In this document: in pieces, positions 9,365 through 16,394 of the stretch
How the letters are laid out: each line of letters opens with the position of its first letter
Numbering within the stretch: the first letter of the stretch is position 1
Assembly (NCBI GenBank): GCA_020848255.1
Contig: JADLAJ010000005.1
Span: 1-36,598 of the forward strand
Reading direction: 5' to 3'
Origin: Chitinophagales bacterium
GTDB lineage: Bacteria; Bacteroidota; Bacteroidia; Chitinophagales; JADIYW01
DNA: 36,598 bases
The notes under the pieces: model-generated
What the model was told of the DNA's origin: nothing
What the model saw: only the letters and a program-made list of their open reading frames with translations
Databases searched by the model: none
Made by a program: the position numbers and the translations under genes

Positions 9365-9376
9365 GCTGTGCGTATC
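9355..9376. repeat. REP-like hairpin upstream of RAYT
   Basis: Perfect 9-bp arms gatacgcac (9355-9363) and gtgcgtatc (9368-9376) around tgct. On the minus strand GTAG overlaps the 5' edge of the stem (GTAGATACGCAC), the tetranucleotide known to be recognised next to REP hairpins in Escherichia coli. It begins 4 nt after the stop codon of the TPR gene, so it could also mark that transcript's 3' end. Confidence 0.9.
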
Positions 9377-9380
9377 TACA

Positions 9381-9704
9381 TTACATTTCAATCTCTAAAT
9401 TCATTTTCGCATTCTTCAATTCACTCAGCGTATGTGTGTCATTCAACTGTTGCGCAATTATTATCCCGTTTTCATAAATATTTAATGCTTTTTTAACCTC
9501 GTCTAATTGTTCATAAACTTTGGCCAAATGGTAGTACGCTCCAACATACTTTTCATCCACAACTAACAGTTTTTCAAATAGTTGCACTGAATTCTCCAAG
9601 CCACCAACTTTTTCATATTCTTTCGCCAATGCAAATAAGGCAAACGTGTCGTTCGGGTTATCAACAATTAACGATTTCAAACGTTCTATTCTAATTGTAT
9701 GCAT
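9381..9704 (-). CDS. Small tetratricopeptide-repeat protein
   Basis: 107 residues, no signal peptide. Two to three TPR helix pairs are visible: DTFALFALAKEYEKVGGLENSVQLFEKLL (about 19-47) and VGAYYHLAKVYEQLDEVKKALNIYENGI (about 54-82), with the TPR consensus Ala/Tyr/Leu spacing. Such short TPR proteins act as binding scaffolds; no specific partner is evident. It is transcribed divergently from etfB across a 62-nt gap. Its stop codon is 4 nt from the REP-like hairpin. Confidence 0.8.
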   Translation of the reverse strand: MHTIRIERLKSLIVDNPNDTFALFALAKEYEKVGGLENSVQLFEKLLVVDEKYVGAYYHLAKVYEQLDEVKKALNIYENGIIIAQQLNDTHTLSELKNAKMNLEIEM

Positions 9705-9766
9705 GCATTGAATTCATTAAAATGAAGTAAATTAGCGTCTCAAATTTTTAAACTAAAAACAAAGTT

Positions 9767-10510
9767 ATGAAATTTCTAGTATGTATAAGTTTAGTTCCTG
9801 ACACTACTACTAAGATTTCGTTTGTGGACAACGATACGAAGTTCAACAACGATAAAGTACAGTGGATTTTGAACCCTTACGACGAGTGGTACGCTTTAGT
9901 CCGCGCGTTGGAATTAAAAGAAGCAAATGGCGGCAACGTTACGGTAGTAAACGTTGGTCCGGCTGAAAACGATCAGGTTATCCGTAAAGCACTGGCTATC
10001 GGTGCAGATGATGCCATTCGTATCGATGTAACGGGTGAAGCTGATTCTTACGCTATTGCAGCTGAAATTGCGGCAGTGGCAAAATCCGGCGGATATGATA
10101 TGATTCTTTTAGGTAAAGAAACCATCAGCTACAATGGTTCTAACTTAGGCGGTATGCTGGCGGAATTGTTAGACTTGCCATTTGTGTCTTACGCGTCTAA
10201 GTTAGATATGGCAGGCAATACGGCCTCTATCGAAAGAGAAATTGAAGGCGGAAAAGAAGTATTGTCTGTAGATGTACCGTTTGTTATCTCTTGTGCTAAA
10301 GGAATGGCGGAAGCGCGCATCCCGAATATGAAAGGTATCATGAGTGCAAAAACGAAACCATTAAACGTAGTAGCTCCGCAAGGCGTTGGCTCTTTAACTT
10401 CTGTAGTGAAGTATGAGTTGCCTCCTGCAAAAGGTGCCTGCAAAATGATTTCTGCAGATCATCCTGAAGAATTAATCCGATTATTACACGAAGAAGCAAA
10501 ACAAATATAA
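9767..10510 (+). CDS. etfB: Electron transfer flavoprotein, beta subunit
   Basis: 247 residues. Together with EtfA it accepts electrons from acyl-CoA dehydrogenases and passes them to the quinone pool via ETF:quinone oxidoreductase. The family blocks VQWILNPYDEWYALVRALELKE (split over residues 31-52) and the GPAENDQVIRKALAIGADDAIRI region (64-86) are present. The usual AMP-binding stretch (DxDxxQTG type) is replaced by GKETISYNGSNLGG (116-129), so AMP binding may differ from the classical proteins. It is separated from etfA by 2 nt, which indicates translational coupling. The start codon follows an A-rich stretch, as usual in Bacteroidota. Confidence 0.94.
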   Translation: MKFLVCISLVPDTTTKISFVDNDTKFNNDKVQWILNPYDEWYALVRALELKEANGGNVTVVNVGPAENDQVIRKALAIGADDAIRIDVTGEADSYAIAAEIAAVAKSGGYDMILLGKETISYNGSNLGGMLAELLDLPFVSYASKLDMAGNTASIEREIEGGKEVLSVDVPFVISCAKGMAEARIPNMKGIMSAKTKPLNVVAPQGVGSLTSVVKYELPPAKGACKMISADHPEELIRLLHEEAKQI

Positions 10511-10512
10511 TT

Positions 10513-11481
10513 ATGGCAATCTTATTCTTAGTAGAAATAGCAGACGGCAAAGTAAAGAAAGCAAGTTTCGAAGCTGCTTCTTATGCCGCTAAATATGCAA
10601 GTCAGGCTGGTAAAGAAGCGGTTGGTCTTGCATTAGGTTCAATAGATGATGCATCTTTAAGTGCCTTAGGTATTTATGGTGCTAAAAAAATAATCCACGC
10701 AAGCAATGCAGGATTTGATAATTTTGACGCCAGTGCCTACGCAAAAGCAATTGCTGAAGTAGCAACACAAATCAGTGCAGATACAATTATCATTTCTCAA
10801 ACCTTAACAGGTAAAGCAGTAGCGCCGGTGGTTTCTGCCCGTTTAAAAGCAGGTATCGTTTCCGGTGCGGTAGGTTTACCGGACGCTGACTTCGTAGTGA
10901 AAAAAGCAGCGTTCTCCGGAAAAGCTTTTGCTTACGTAAAAGTAGAAACAGCGGTAAAAGTGGTAGCAGTAGTTCCAAACTCTTTTGGTGCCACAAAAGG
11001 CGAAGGCTCTGCAAGTGTAGAAGCTTCTGCCATTGCTCCTGCGGCAAGCCGTGTGACCGTGAAAGAAGTAAGCCGTCAGACAGGTGATGTAGCGCCACTT
11101 CCGGAAGCGGAATTGGTGGTATCTGCAGGCCGTGGAATGAAAGGACCTGAAAACTGGGGCATTGTAGAAGACTTAGCCACTGCATTAGGCGCAACTACAG
11201 CATGTTCCCGTCCGGTAGCAGATGTACACTGGAGACCTCACCACGAGCACGTGGGACAAACCGGTGTTGCTATTCGTCCGAACTTATACATTGCTATCGG
11301 TATTTCAGGTGCTATCCAGCATTTAGCCGGTGTGAACCAGTCAAAATGTATCGTGGTGATCAACAAGGATCCGGAAGCACCTTTCTTCAAAGCCGCTGAT
11401 TACGGTATTGTTGGCGATTTATTTGAAATCGTACCGAAATTGACTGCAGCAGTAAAAGCGTTGAAAGCAAGTCAGCACTAA
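10513..11481 (+). CDS. etfA: Electron transfer flavoprotein, alpha subunit
   Basis: 322 residues, full length. The C-terminal FAD-binding domain is well conserved: SAGRGMKGPENW (204-215), ACSRPVADVHW (230-240), EHVGQTG (245-251), and GISGAIQHLAG (263-273) with INKDPEAPFFKAADYGIVGDL following. These bind FAD and shape its semiquinone chemistry. The N-terminal domain pairs with EtfB. It is the second gene of a two-gene operon and is followed by a heptamer repeat and a strong intrinsic terminator. Confidence 0.95.
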   Translation: MAILFLVEIADGKVKKASFEAASYAAKYASQAGKEAVGLALGSIDDASLSALGIYGAKKIIHASNAGFDNFDASAYAKAIAEVATQISADTIIISQTLTGKAVAPVVSARLKAGIVSGAVGLPDADFVVKKAAFSGKAFAYVKVETAVKVVAVVPNSFGATKGEGSASVEASAIAPAASRVTVKEVSRQTGDVAPLPEAELVVSAGRGMKGPENWGIVEDLATALGATTACSRPVADVHWRPHHEHVGQTGVAIRPNLYIAIGISGAIQHLAGVNQSKCIVVINKDPEAPFFKAADYGIVGDLFEIVPKLTAAVKALKASQH

Positions 11482-11485
11482 TTTG

Positions 11486-11520
11486 ATTTAGGATTTCAGA
11501 TTTACGATTTGAGATTTACA
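11486..11520. repeat. Heptamer tandem repeat, five units (ATTTNNN)
   Basis: Units atttagg, atttcag, atttacg, atttgag, atttaca run without interruption from 4 nt after the etfA stop codon. The core is a rotation of the ACGATTT unit upstream of hutH. Confidence 0.65.
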
Positions 11521-11527
11521 TATACAA

Positions 11528-11560
11528 AGCCATCCGCCAATTGTCGGATGGCTTTTTTTA
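11528..11560 (+). terminator. Intrinsic terminator of etfBA
   Basis: Stem agccatccg (11528-11536) pairs with cggatggct (11545-11553) around an 8-nt loop and runs into a T tract. Two flanking A-T pairs can extend the stem. Confidence 0.85.
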
Positions 11561-11576
11561 TTTAACGAAAATCAAC

Positions 11577-11610
11577 TATAACACAATAAATTAAATATTT
11601 TTGTGTTATA
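11577..11610. promoter_or_regulatory. Perfect 10-bp inverted repeat over a putative promoter
   Basis: Arms tataacacaa (11577-11586) and ttgtgttata (11601-11610) are perfect reverse complements, 24 bp centre to centre. A TAnnTTTG-type -7 element (tatttttg, 11596-11603) lies partly in the right arm, 26 nt before the next start codon. No good -33 TTTG is visible. The arrangement suits a dimeric repressor site, though a transcript hairpin is equally possible. Confidence 0.5.
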
Positions 11611-11628
11611 ATATAAAATAAACACTGT

Positions 11629-12288
11629 ATGAAAAAAATTCTTTTACTTAACTTATTCGTTGCAACAACATTTGTCATCTTTGCCAGCGACAGTATTCCA
11701 AACGGCAAAAAAGTGAACAGCATGGTTTTAAAGTTCTCTATGGGAGTGAATATAAGTTATCCCAACAAAGATTACAATGCCGTTAATCTTGGAATTAATC
11801 CCGGTGTAAATTTTATGCTGGAAAATAAGAAAGGAAACTACCACAATGTTGGATTTGGATTTAATACGGCTGCAAATGTATATAAACAATCAAATGTTAA
11901 AAATTCTCTCGGTGCCTTATCTTATAATATTGAATATGCCTACCGTCAGGTTTTTATTAAAAAGAAAGATATTCCGGTTAAACCATTTCTGGATTTTGGG
12001 ACTAGTCTTCTCATGAGTTTCGATAAAACCAGGTCTGGTGAAATTATCAGCAGTAATATAGCATTTTCTCAGAGTTTCAGTACCGCATTAGGATTTCAGT
12101 ATATAAAAAATAAATTCTTCCTGGATGTAGCCCTGCCATTGGATTTATTTGCTTATTCTGTATATGTAACTAACTATAAAAACCGGGATTTTCCGGAGTA
12201 TAATAATAAAATCAAAAATTCTGGTTATGATTACATTTCCTGGCGAAGAAGGTTTGGGGTAAAAGTTGGTATTGGAGTTCGGTTTTAA
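11629..12288 (+). CDS. Probable outer-membrane beta-barrel protein
   Basis: 219 residues with a signal peptide (residues 1-19, MKKILLLNLFVATTFVIFA). After it the chain alternates short amphipathic strands such as VLKFSMGVNISYP, YHNVGFGFNTAANVY, ISWRRRFGVKVGIGVRF, with polar turns, and ends in Phe after a final strand, all typical of small outer-membrane barrels. No specific family is recognised. It stands alone behind the inverted-repeat promoter and is closed by the terminator near 12355-12380. The function is unknown; a small porin-like or structural protein is one possibility. Confidence 0.7.
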   Translation: MKKILLLNLFVATTFVIFASDSIPNGKKVNSMVLKFSMGVNISYPNKDYNAVNLGINPGVNFMLENKKGNYHNVGFGFNTAANVYKQSNVKNSLGALSYNIEYAYRQVFIKKKDIPVKPFLDFGTSLLMSFDKTRSGEIISSNIAFSQSFSTALGFQYIKNKFFLDVALPLDLFAYSVYVTNYKNRDFPEYNNKIKNSGYDYISWRRRFGVKVGIGVRF

Positions 12289-12354
12289 ATTTATTACCAA
12301 TAACAATTCCAAAGCAATAACTATGATTGATTAGAGCAAATGTCTCAACTACAA

Positions 12355-12380
12355 AGTCATCGAAATTTCGGTGGCTTTTT
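12355..12380 (+). terminator. Probable terminator after the barrel-protein gene
   Basis: agtcatcga (from 12355) and tcggtggct pair with two G-T wobbles around a short A/T centre, followed directly by a T tract at 12376-12381. It lies 67 nt beyond the stop codon at 12288. Confidence 0.6.
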
Positions 12381-12436
12381 TAGTTACACCCCCACTTGTT
12401 GAAAACACCTTAATTGTAATTTGCTTCTATTTTATT

Positions 12437-12444
12437 TATCTTTG
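12437..12444 (+). promoter_or_regulatory. Putative -7 promoter element (TAnnTTTG)
   Basis: tatctttg fits the Bacteroidota -7 consensus. A weak -33 candidate (attg, 12413-12416) sits 20 nt upstream. The G ends only 4 nt before the proposed GTG start of the DUF151 gene, which would imply a leaderless or nearly leaderless transcript. Confidence 0.35.
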
Positions 12445-12448
12445 TATT

Positions 12449-13057
12449 GTGAAAAAAGTTGAATTAGAAATCATCAATATTACGCAAGGTTTTACGCAAC
12501 ATCATTCGTATGCAGTAGTATTGGGTGAGGTGAAAGGAAAACGTCGCTTGCCTATTGTTATCGGGGCTGCAGAGGCGCAGGCCATCGCCGTTGCCATCGA
12601 AAATATGCCACCGGCACGTCCACTCACCCACGATTTATTCAAAACGATGATGGATACCTTCAACATCTTTTTGAGCGAAGTGGTCATTACCAATCTTATG
12701 GATGGTGTTTTCTACTCCAAACTGATCTGCATTTTTAACGGCGAAGAACACGAAATCGACTCCAGAACCTCAGATGCCATCGCGCTGGCGATTCGTTTTA
12801 GCTGTCCTATCTATATTTATGGTAATATTCTGGAAACATCCGGCATTGTGCTGATGGAAGAGCCGGAAAGCGAAGAAAGCGAGCTTCCGGAAGAATTCTC
12901 CACGGTCTCCTCCACTGCAAAACCGGAAAAAGAAAAAACAGACTACTCTATTTATACGCAAAAAGAACTGGAAAAGCTGATTAACGATGCCCTGGTCAAT
13001 GAAGATTACGAAAAAGCGGCGGCAATCAGAGATGAATTGAATAAACGCGAGAAATAA
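12449..13057 (+). CDS. Bifunctional-nuclease (DUF151) domain protein with C-terminal UVR motif
   Basis: 202 residues from a GTG start. The frame is open further upstream (ATG at 12371), but that ATG lies inside the preceding terminator hairpin and the added 26 residues are not homologous-looking, whereas DUF151 proteins begin just as here (KKVELEIINI). Family blocks: GKRRLPIVIG with AEAQAIA (30-46), RPLTHDL (57-63), DSRTSDAIALAIR (104-116). DUF151 proteins include plant and mycobacterial enzymes reported to have DNase and RNase activity. Residues 169-202 form a UvrB/UvrC-type UVR helix hairpin (YTQKELEKLINDAL...EKAAAIRDEL). The acidic linker at about 130-150 is probably disordered. It is a single gene followed by a terminator-like hairpin. 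Confidence 0.88.
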   Translation: MKKVELEIINITQGFTQHHSYAVVLGEVKGKRRLPIVIGAAEAQAIAVAIENMPPARPLTHDLFKTMMDTFNIFLSEVVITNLMDGVFYSKLICIFNGEEHEIDSRTSDAIALAIRFSCPIYIYGNILETSGIVLMEEPESEESELPEEFSTVSSTAKPEKEKTDYSIYTQKELEKLINDALVNEDYEKAAAIRDELNKREK

Positions 13058-13065
13058 AAAAAAAG

Positions 13066-13095
13066 ATGGCTGCTTAAAGTGCAGCCATTCTTGTT
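13066..13095 (+). terminator. Terminator-like hairpin after DUF151 gene
   Basis: atggctgc (13066-13073) pairs with gcagccat (13081-13088) around a 7-nt loop. The following tract tcttgtttt is only moderately T-rich. Confidence 0.6.
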
Positions 13096-13155
13096 TTAGT
13101 AGGGTAGTTTATGTTTCTTATTAATTTAAAGTTAAGCCAAGTTTAACTAATCCGC

Positions 13156-13171
13156 CTTGATTTAAATCAAG
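13156..13171. promoter_or_regulatory. Perfect 16-bp palindrome upstream of membrane-protein gene
   Basis: cttgatttaaatcaag is its own reverse complement and lies 30 nt before the start codon at 13202, a position suited to an operator. Confidence 0.4.
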
Positions 13172-13201
13172 AAAATTTAAAAAATCAAAAAATAGTTCAA
13201 A

Positions 13202-13870
13202 ATGAACCTAAATGCATTCAAAACTGCCCGATTTTTTGGAATTGCCTTGCTGGCTTGTGCCATCGTTTTGCTCTTCATTAATCCTAAACCGGAAAACAAT
13301 TTACCGGCAGGTTTTTACACACCCATTATTGCTTTTGAGTTTATCCAAACGCCACAGGAAGTACAACACTTTTTTGATGTAAAAGATGTGCCATCATATG
13401 AACAAGGCTTATTAACAGGCAATGCCATTGATTACCTGTTTATGTGTTTATACAGCGGTTTGTTGTTGTTCATCGCATTGGGTATCTATCGCATATCAAA
13501 TGCAAAAACAATGTTTTTAGCGATGTTGTTTTGCCTTTCCATGCTCGTATTTGACGGACTGGAAAATTTGCAGCTCTATTACATCCTACAAAACTACAAA
13601 ACTGGTGATATCATCGAAAACTTAGGTTTATTGAATATTTTCACCTGGCTGAAATGGAGTTCCATCGCTTCCGCTTTTTTATTGTTTTCTCCTTTCTTTT
13701 TCAAAGGAAAAATTTTCCATAAAATCATCGGCATTTTTTGTGTTAGCTGTTTTGGCTTATGTATTGCTGCGTTCTTACAACATGGTGTACTGAACGAAAT
13801 ATTTGCTACCAGCGTAGTGTTGGTATTTTTACTGCTGGTCGTATTTGTATTTACCTTTAAAGAAAAATAA
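13202..13870 (+). CDS. Multi-pass membrane protein of unknown function
   Basis: 222 residues with about five to six hydrophobic segments: roughly 9-26, 77-94, 101-118, 146-165, 172-191 and 199-218. The stretch between the first two segments (about 27-76) is polar and probably extracytoplasmic. I recognise no family or catalytic motif. It is a single gene, preceded by a perfect palindrome and followed by a convergent TonB-receptor gene with a dispersed palindromic repeat between them. The function is not inferable from context. Confidence 0.7.
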   Translation: MNLNAFKTARFFGIALLACAIVLLFINPKPENNLPAGFYTPIIAFEFIQTPQEVQHFFDVKDVPSYEQGLLTGNAIDYLFMCLYSGLLLFIALGIYRISNAKTMFLAMLFCLSMLVFDGLENLQLYYILQNYKTGDIIENLGLLNIFTWLKWSSIASAFLLFSPFFFKGKIFHKIIGIFCVSCFGLCIAAFLQHGVLNEIFATSVVLVFLLLVVFVFTFKEK

Positions 13871-13883
13871 TTGCAAAATTGAA

Positions 13884-13923
13884 CAGATTGCTTCACTACA
13901 CTACGTTTCGTTCGCAATGACGT
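13884..13923. repeat. Dispersed palindromic repeat (ACAGATT...AATGACGT type)
   Basis: Stem attgc (13887-13891) with gcaat (13914-13918), flanked by acag and gacgt. The flanks, the tcact block and the cgttcg block recur in the copy at 36159-36188. It lies between two convergent genes and may serve as their shared 3' end. Confidence 0.7.
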
Positions 13924-13932
13924 AAAAACAAT

Positions 13933-16326
13933 CTACAACTCCAGTACTAATCCAACCGTTGGCAATACATTAGAACCATTGTTTTTCAAGTACTGCAACT
14001 GATATCTCTGTTGTTCCACCGGTGCATCCGGATTGAGAATAACAGGATTACTGTTCACATCTCTTACCACATCTAAATTAGCAGGTGATATATCTTTGGC
14101 GTTGTACACATTCGTTACATCCAGGTATAAATTGATGTTGATTTTTTTGAGGAACCATTTTTTATCTACGCGCAGATTCATGCCGTGCAATACTTTAGTT
14201 CGTAAAGAATTCAGCATGGAGTAATCTTTCAAAGGCACACCGCCATTGGCATCGTATACTTTTTTGTAAGCAAAGTTGGTAGTATCATCCGGTGTATATG
14301 GCAAACCGCCCTGTACACTGAACTTTACCCCTATTTCCCAGTTGCGTTTAAACTTATAGCCTACCGTTAAGTTGGCTACGTGACGGCTGTCCCAGCTGCT
14401 GGAATTGTAGTTGCCGTTGATATCCGTAAACATGCTTCTGAACCAGGTATAAGATAAAATACCATATACTCCTTTCCATAATTTCTGCTGCACGGAGAAT
14501 TCCACACCATAAGATTTTCCTTTGCTGGTAGCAGCTGCAGGCTCATCGCCTATCCAGCCAAAATCACCGCCTAAATTAGCCAGTGAAATGCCTTTGTTCA
14601 GCAGCATAGGATAGTTGTAATATTTTTTGTAAAAACCTTCCAATGAGAACTTCGTATTGGAAGAATTGATGGTAGAGGAGAAACCACCTACTGTCTGGAA
14701 ATTACGGATGTAATCCAGTCTGTCTTTGTTGACTAAAGTTCCTGAATTGTCTGCGTAGCCTAAAGTAGTATAAGGAGGCAACTGATAATACAAGCCTGTA
14801 TTGAAATTGATGCTTAAATAATTGGTAATGGCGTACGACGCAGAAAACCGCGGTGAAAACTGTCGGAACAGATTCGCCATTTTTTTATTGTAGTTGTTTC
14901 CATCAGCACGAACGCCCAGGGATAAGCTCAGACGCTCGTCAAAGAAAGCTTTGCTGGCCTGTGCAAAGAAACCGTATTTCTGCAATTTCAGTTTAGACGC
15001 ATATTGGATATCAATTACCGTATCTCCCAGCGTCAGTTTGTTCGTTGTCTTTGTCGTGTATCGTGCATATTCATAATTCACACCGTAAGAAACCTTATAT
15101 TCTTTTACTCGAAACACATGTTCGAAACGCAATTTATTTTCTGCTTCATTGGATTTCAAATCATACAGACGCGGTTGTGCATTATCATTATTATAGTTTT
15201 TATAAATACTGTTGCTGAAATAACTTCTGCTCAGTGTAATCAGCATAAAACTGCTCTTCATGAAATAGCGGTAGCGTGCGCCCACCGTATAATTCCACTG
15301 ATCCTGATACGGAATATTACGCAGTAAATATTTCTGTGCATCCGTTTCGTTCTGTTTCAGATTCAGTCGCAATTTATCATAAGCTCCCACGCCGATAAAT
15401 GTTAAGTCGTGTTTATTGTTGAATTTATGCACGATTTTATACTGTACATCCGAATAAGTAGGCAAAAAAGGTAATTTAAACGCTTTGAATAAAAACTGCA
15501 GATAGGAATATCTTGCGTTCAGTAAGAAGGTTGTCTTTTTCTTTTTGGTTAGCGGTCCTTCCAGTGTTAAACCCGCTTCGCTGGCTCCCAGTGTAAACGT
15601 AAAACCTACTCTGTCTTTTCTGCCTTCTCGTTGTGTGAGCTGCAACACCGAACTTAATGCATTTCCACGGTTGGCCGGAAAAGCACCCGTATAAAAATCT
15701 GCATTACTGATAAAATCCACATTCAGCAAACCGTTGCTGCCACCACTGGCGCCTTGTGTGGCAAAGTGATTGATGGTTGGTATTTCAATATCATCGAGGT
15801 AAAAACGGTTTTCATTGGGTGAACCACCGCGAACGAGTAAATCGTTTCTGAAACCGAATCCGGAAGATACCCCCGGCAGGTTTTTGATGGAACGGGAAAT
15901 ATCTCGGTTACCGCCGGGGTTACGTTGAATTTCATTGACACCAATAGAAGTTAGTGAAATAGGTGATTCAATTTTTCGCTCAAAGGGATTTGCCTTAATA
16001 ACAACGGAGTCCAGCGATTGCGCAGATTGCTTCATGGAGAAATCCAGACGAACCGCTTTTGCATTGCTCACCTGCACCTCAAATCTCGTCTGGGTTTCAT
16101 ATCCCAGATAAGAAACTTCAATATTATAAAGGCCTGCGGTGAGTCCTTCGATTTTATAATTTCCATCAATATCAGTAGTTGCCCCAATCGTGGTAGTTTT
16201 GATAATTACGTTGGCTCCGATAATAGGTTCGTTATTAATTTCGTCAAAAACACGACCTTCAATAACACCTGTTTGTGCAAAAACGATAACAGGGAAAAGC
16301 AATAAAAGTAAAACAATTTTCTTCAT
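13933..16326 (-). CDS. TonB-dependent outer-membrane receptor
   Basis: 797 residues from the ATG at 16326, which begins a standard signal peptide (MKKIVLLLLLFPVIVFAQ). The frame is open six codons further up, but that start precedes the signal peptide. Residues about 18-105 form a carboxypeptidase-regulatory-like beta domain (GVIEGRVFDEINNEPIIGANV), typical of Bacteroidota receptors. A plug domain follows (LPGVSSGFGFRNDLLVRGGSPNENRFYLDDIEIP in pieces), then a beta barrel ending in TVGLVLEL. Such receptors import large substrates such as siderophores, oligosaccharides or peptides using TonB energy. No SusD partner is adjacent, so this is not a classical SusCD pair, and the substrate is unknown. 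kup lies 68 nt upstream on the same strand. Confidence 0.93.
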   Translation of the reverse strand: MKKIVLLLLLFPVIVFAQTGVIEGRVFDEINNEPIIGANVIIKTTTIGATTDIDGNYKIEGLTAGLYNIEVSYLGYETQTRFEVQVSNAKAVRLDFSMKQSAQSLDSVVIKANPFERKIESPISLTSIGVNEIQRNPGGNRDISRSIKNLPGVSSGFGFRNDLLVRGGSPNENRFYLDDIEIPTINHFATQGASGGSNGLLNVDFISNADFYTGAFPANRGNALSSVLQLTQREGRKDRVGFTFTLGASEAGLTLEGPLTKKKKTTFLLNARYSYLQFLFKAFKLPFLPTYSDVQYKIVHKFNNKHDLTFIGVGAYDKLRLNLKQNETDAQKYLLRNIPYQDQWNYTVGARYRYFMKSSFMLITLSRSYFSNSIYKNYNNDNAQPRLYDLKSNEAENKLRFEHVFRVKEYKVSYGVNYEYARYTTKTTNKLTLGDTVIDIQYASKLKLQKYGFFAQASKAFFDERLSLSLGVRADGNNYNKKMANLFRQFSPRFSASYAITNYLSINFNTGLYYQLPPYTTLGYADNSGTLVNKDRLDYIRNFQTVGGFSSTINSSNTKFSLEGFYKKYYNYPMLLNKGISLANLGGDFGWIGDEPAAATSKGKSYGVEFSVQQKLWKGVYGILSYTWFRSMFTDINGNYNSSSWDSRHVANLTVGYKFKRNWEIGVKFSVQGGLPYTPDDTTNFAYKKVYDANGGVPLKDYSMLNSLRTKVLHGMNLRVDKKWFLKKININLYLDVTNVYNAKDISPANLDVVRDVNSNPVILNPDAPVEQQRYQLQYLKNNGSNVLPTVGLVLEL

Positions 16327-16361
16327 AAAATTAGTGTTGAACATTAAACCACAGTCATGAT

Positions 16362-16379
16362 ATTTTGTTCAAACAAAAT
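16362..16379. repeat. Inverted repeat between kup and TonB-receptor gene
   Basis: attttgtt (16362-16369) and aacaaaat (16372-16379) are exact complements with a 2-nt centre. It could be an operator for the receptor gene or a weak 3' hairpin for kup. Confidence 0.4.
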
Positions 16380-16394
16380 TTATTTATAACAAAA

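Noticed and set aside
8708-9376. Complete insertion sequence of the IS200 type
   Set aside because: The protein fits the RAYT group, and no pair of matching element ends flanks the gene: one hairpin is internal and the other is only on the upstream side.
12371-12448. 26-residue N-terminal extension of the DUF151 protein from ATG 12371
   Set aside because: It begins inside the terminator hairpin of the preceding gene, and the protein family starts at the GTG at 12449.
15004-15327. 107-codon plus-strand frame inside the TonB-receptor gene
   Set aside because: It is antisense to a conserved barrel region and shows no protein-like features of its own.
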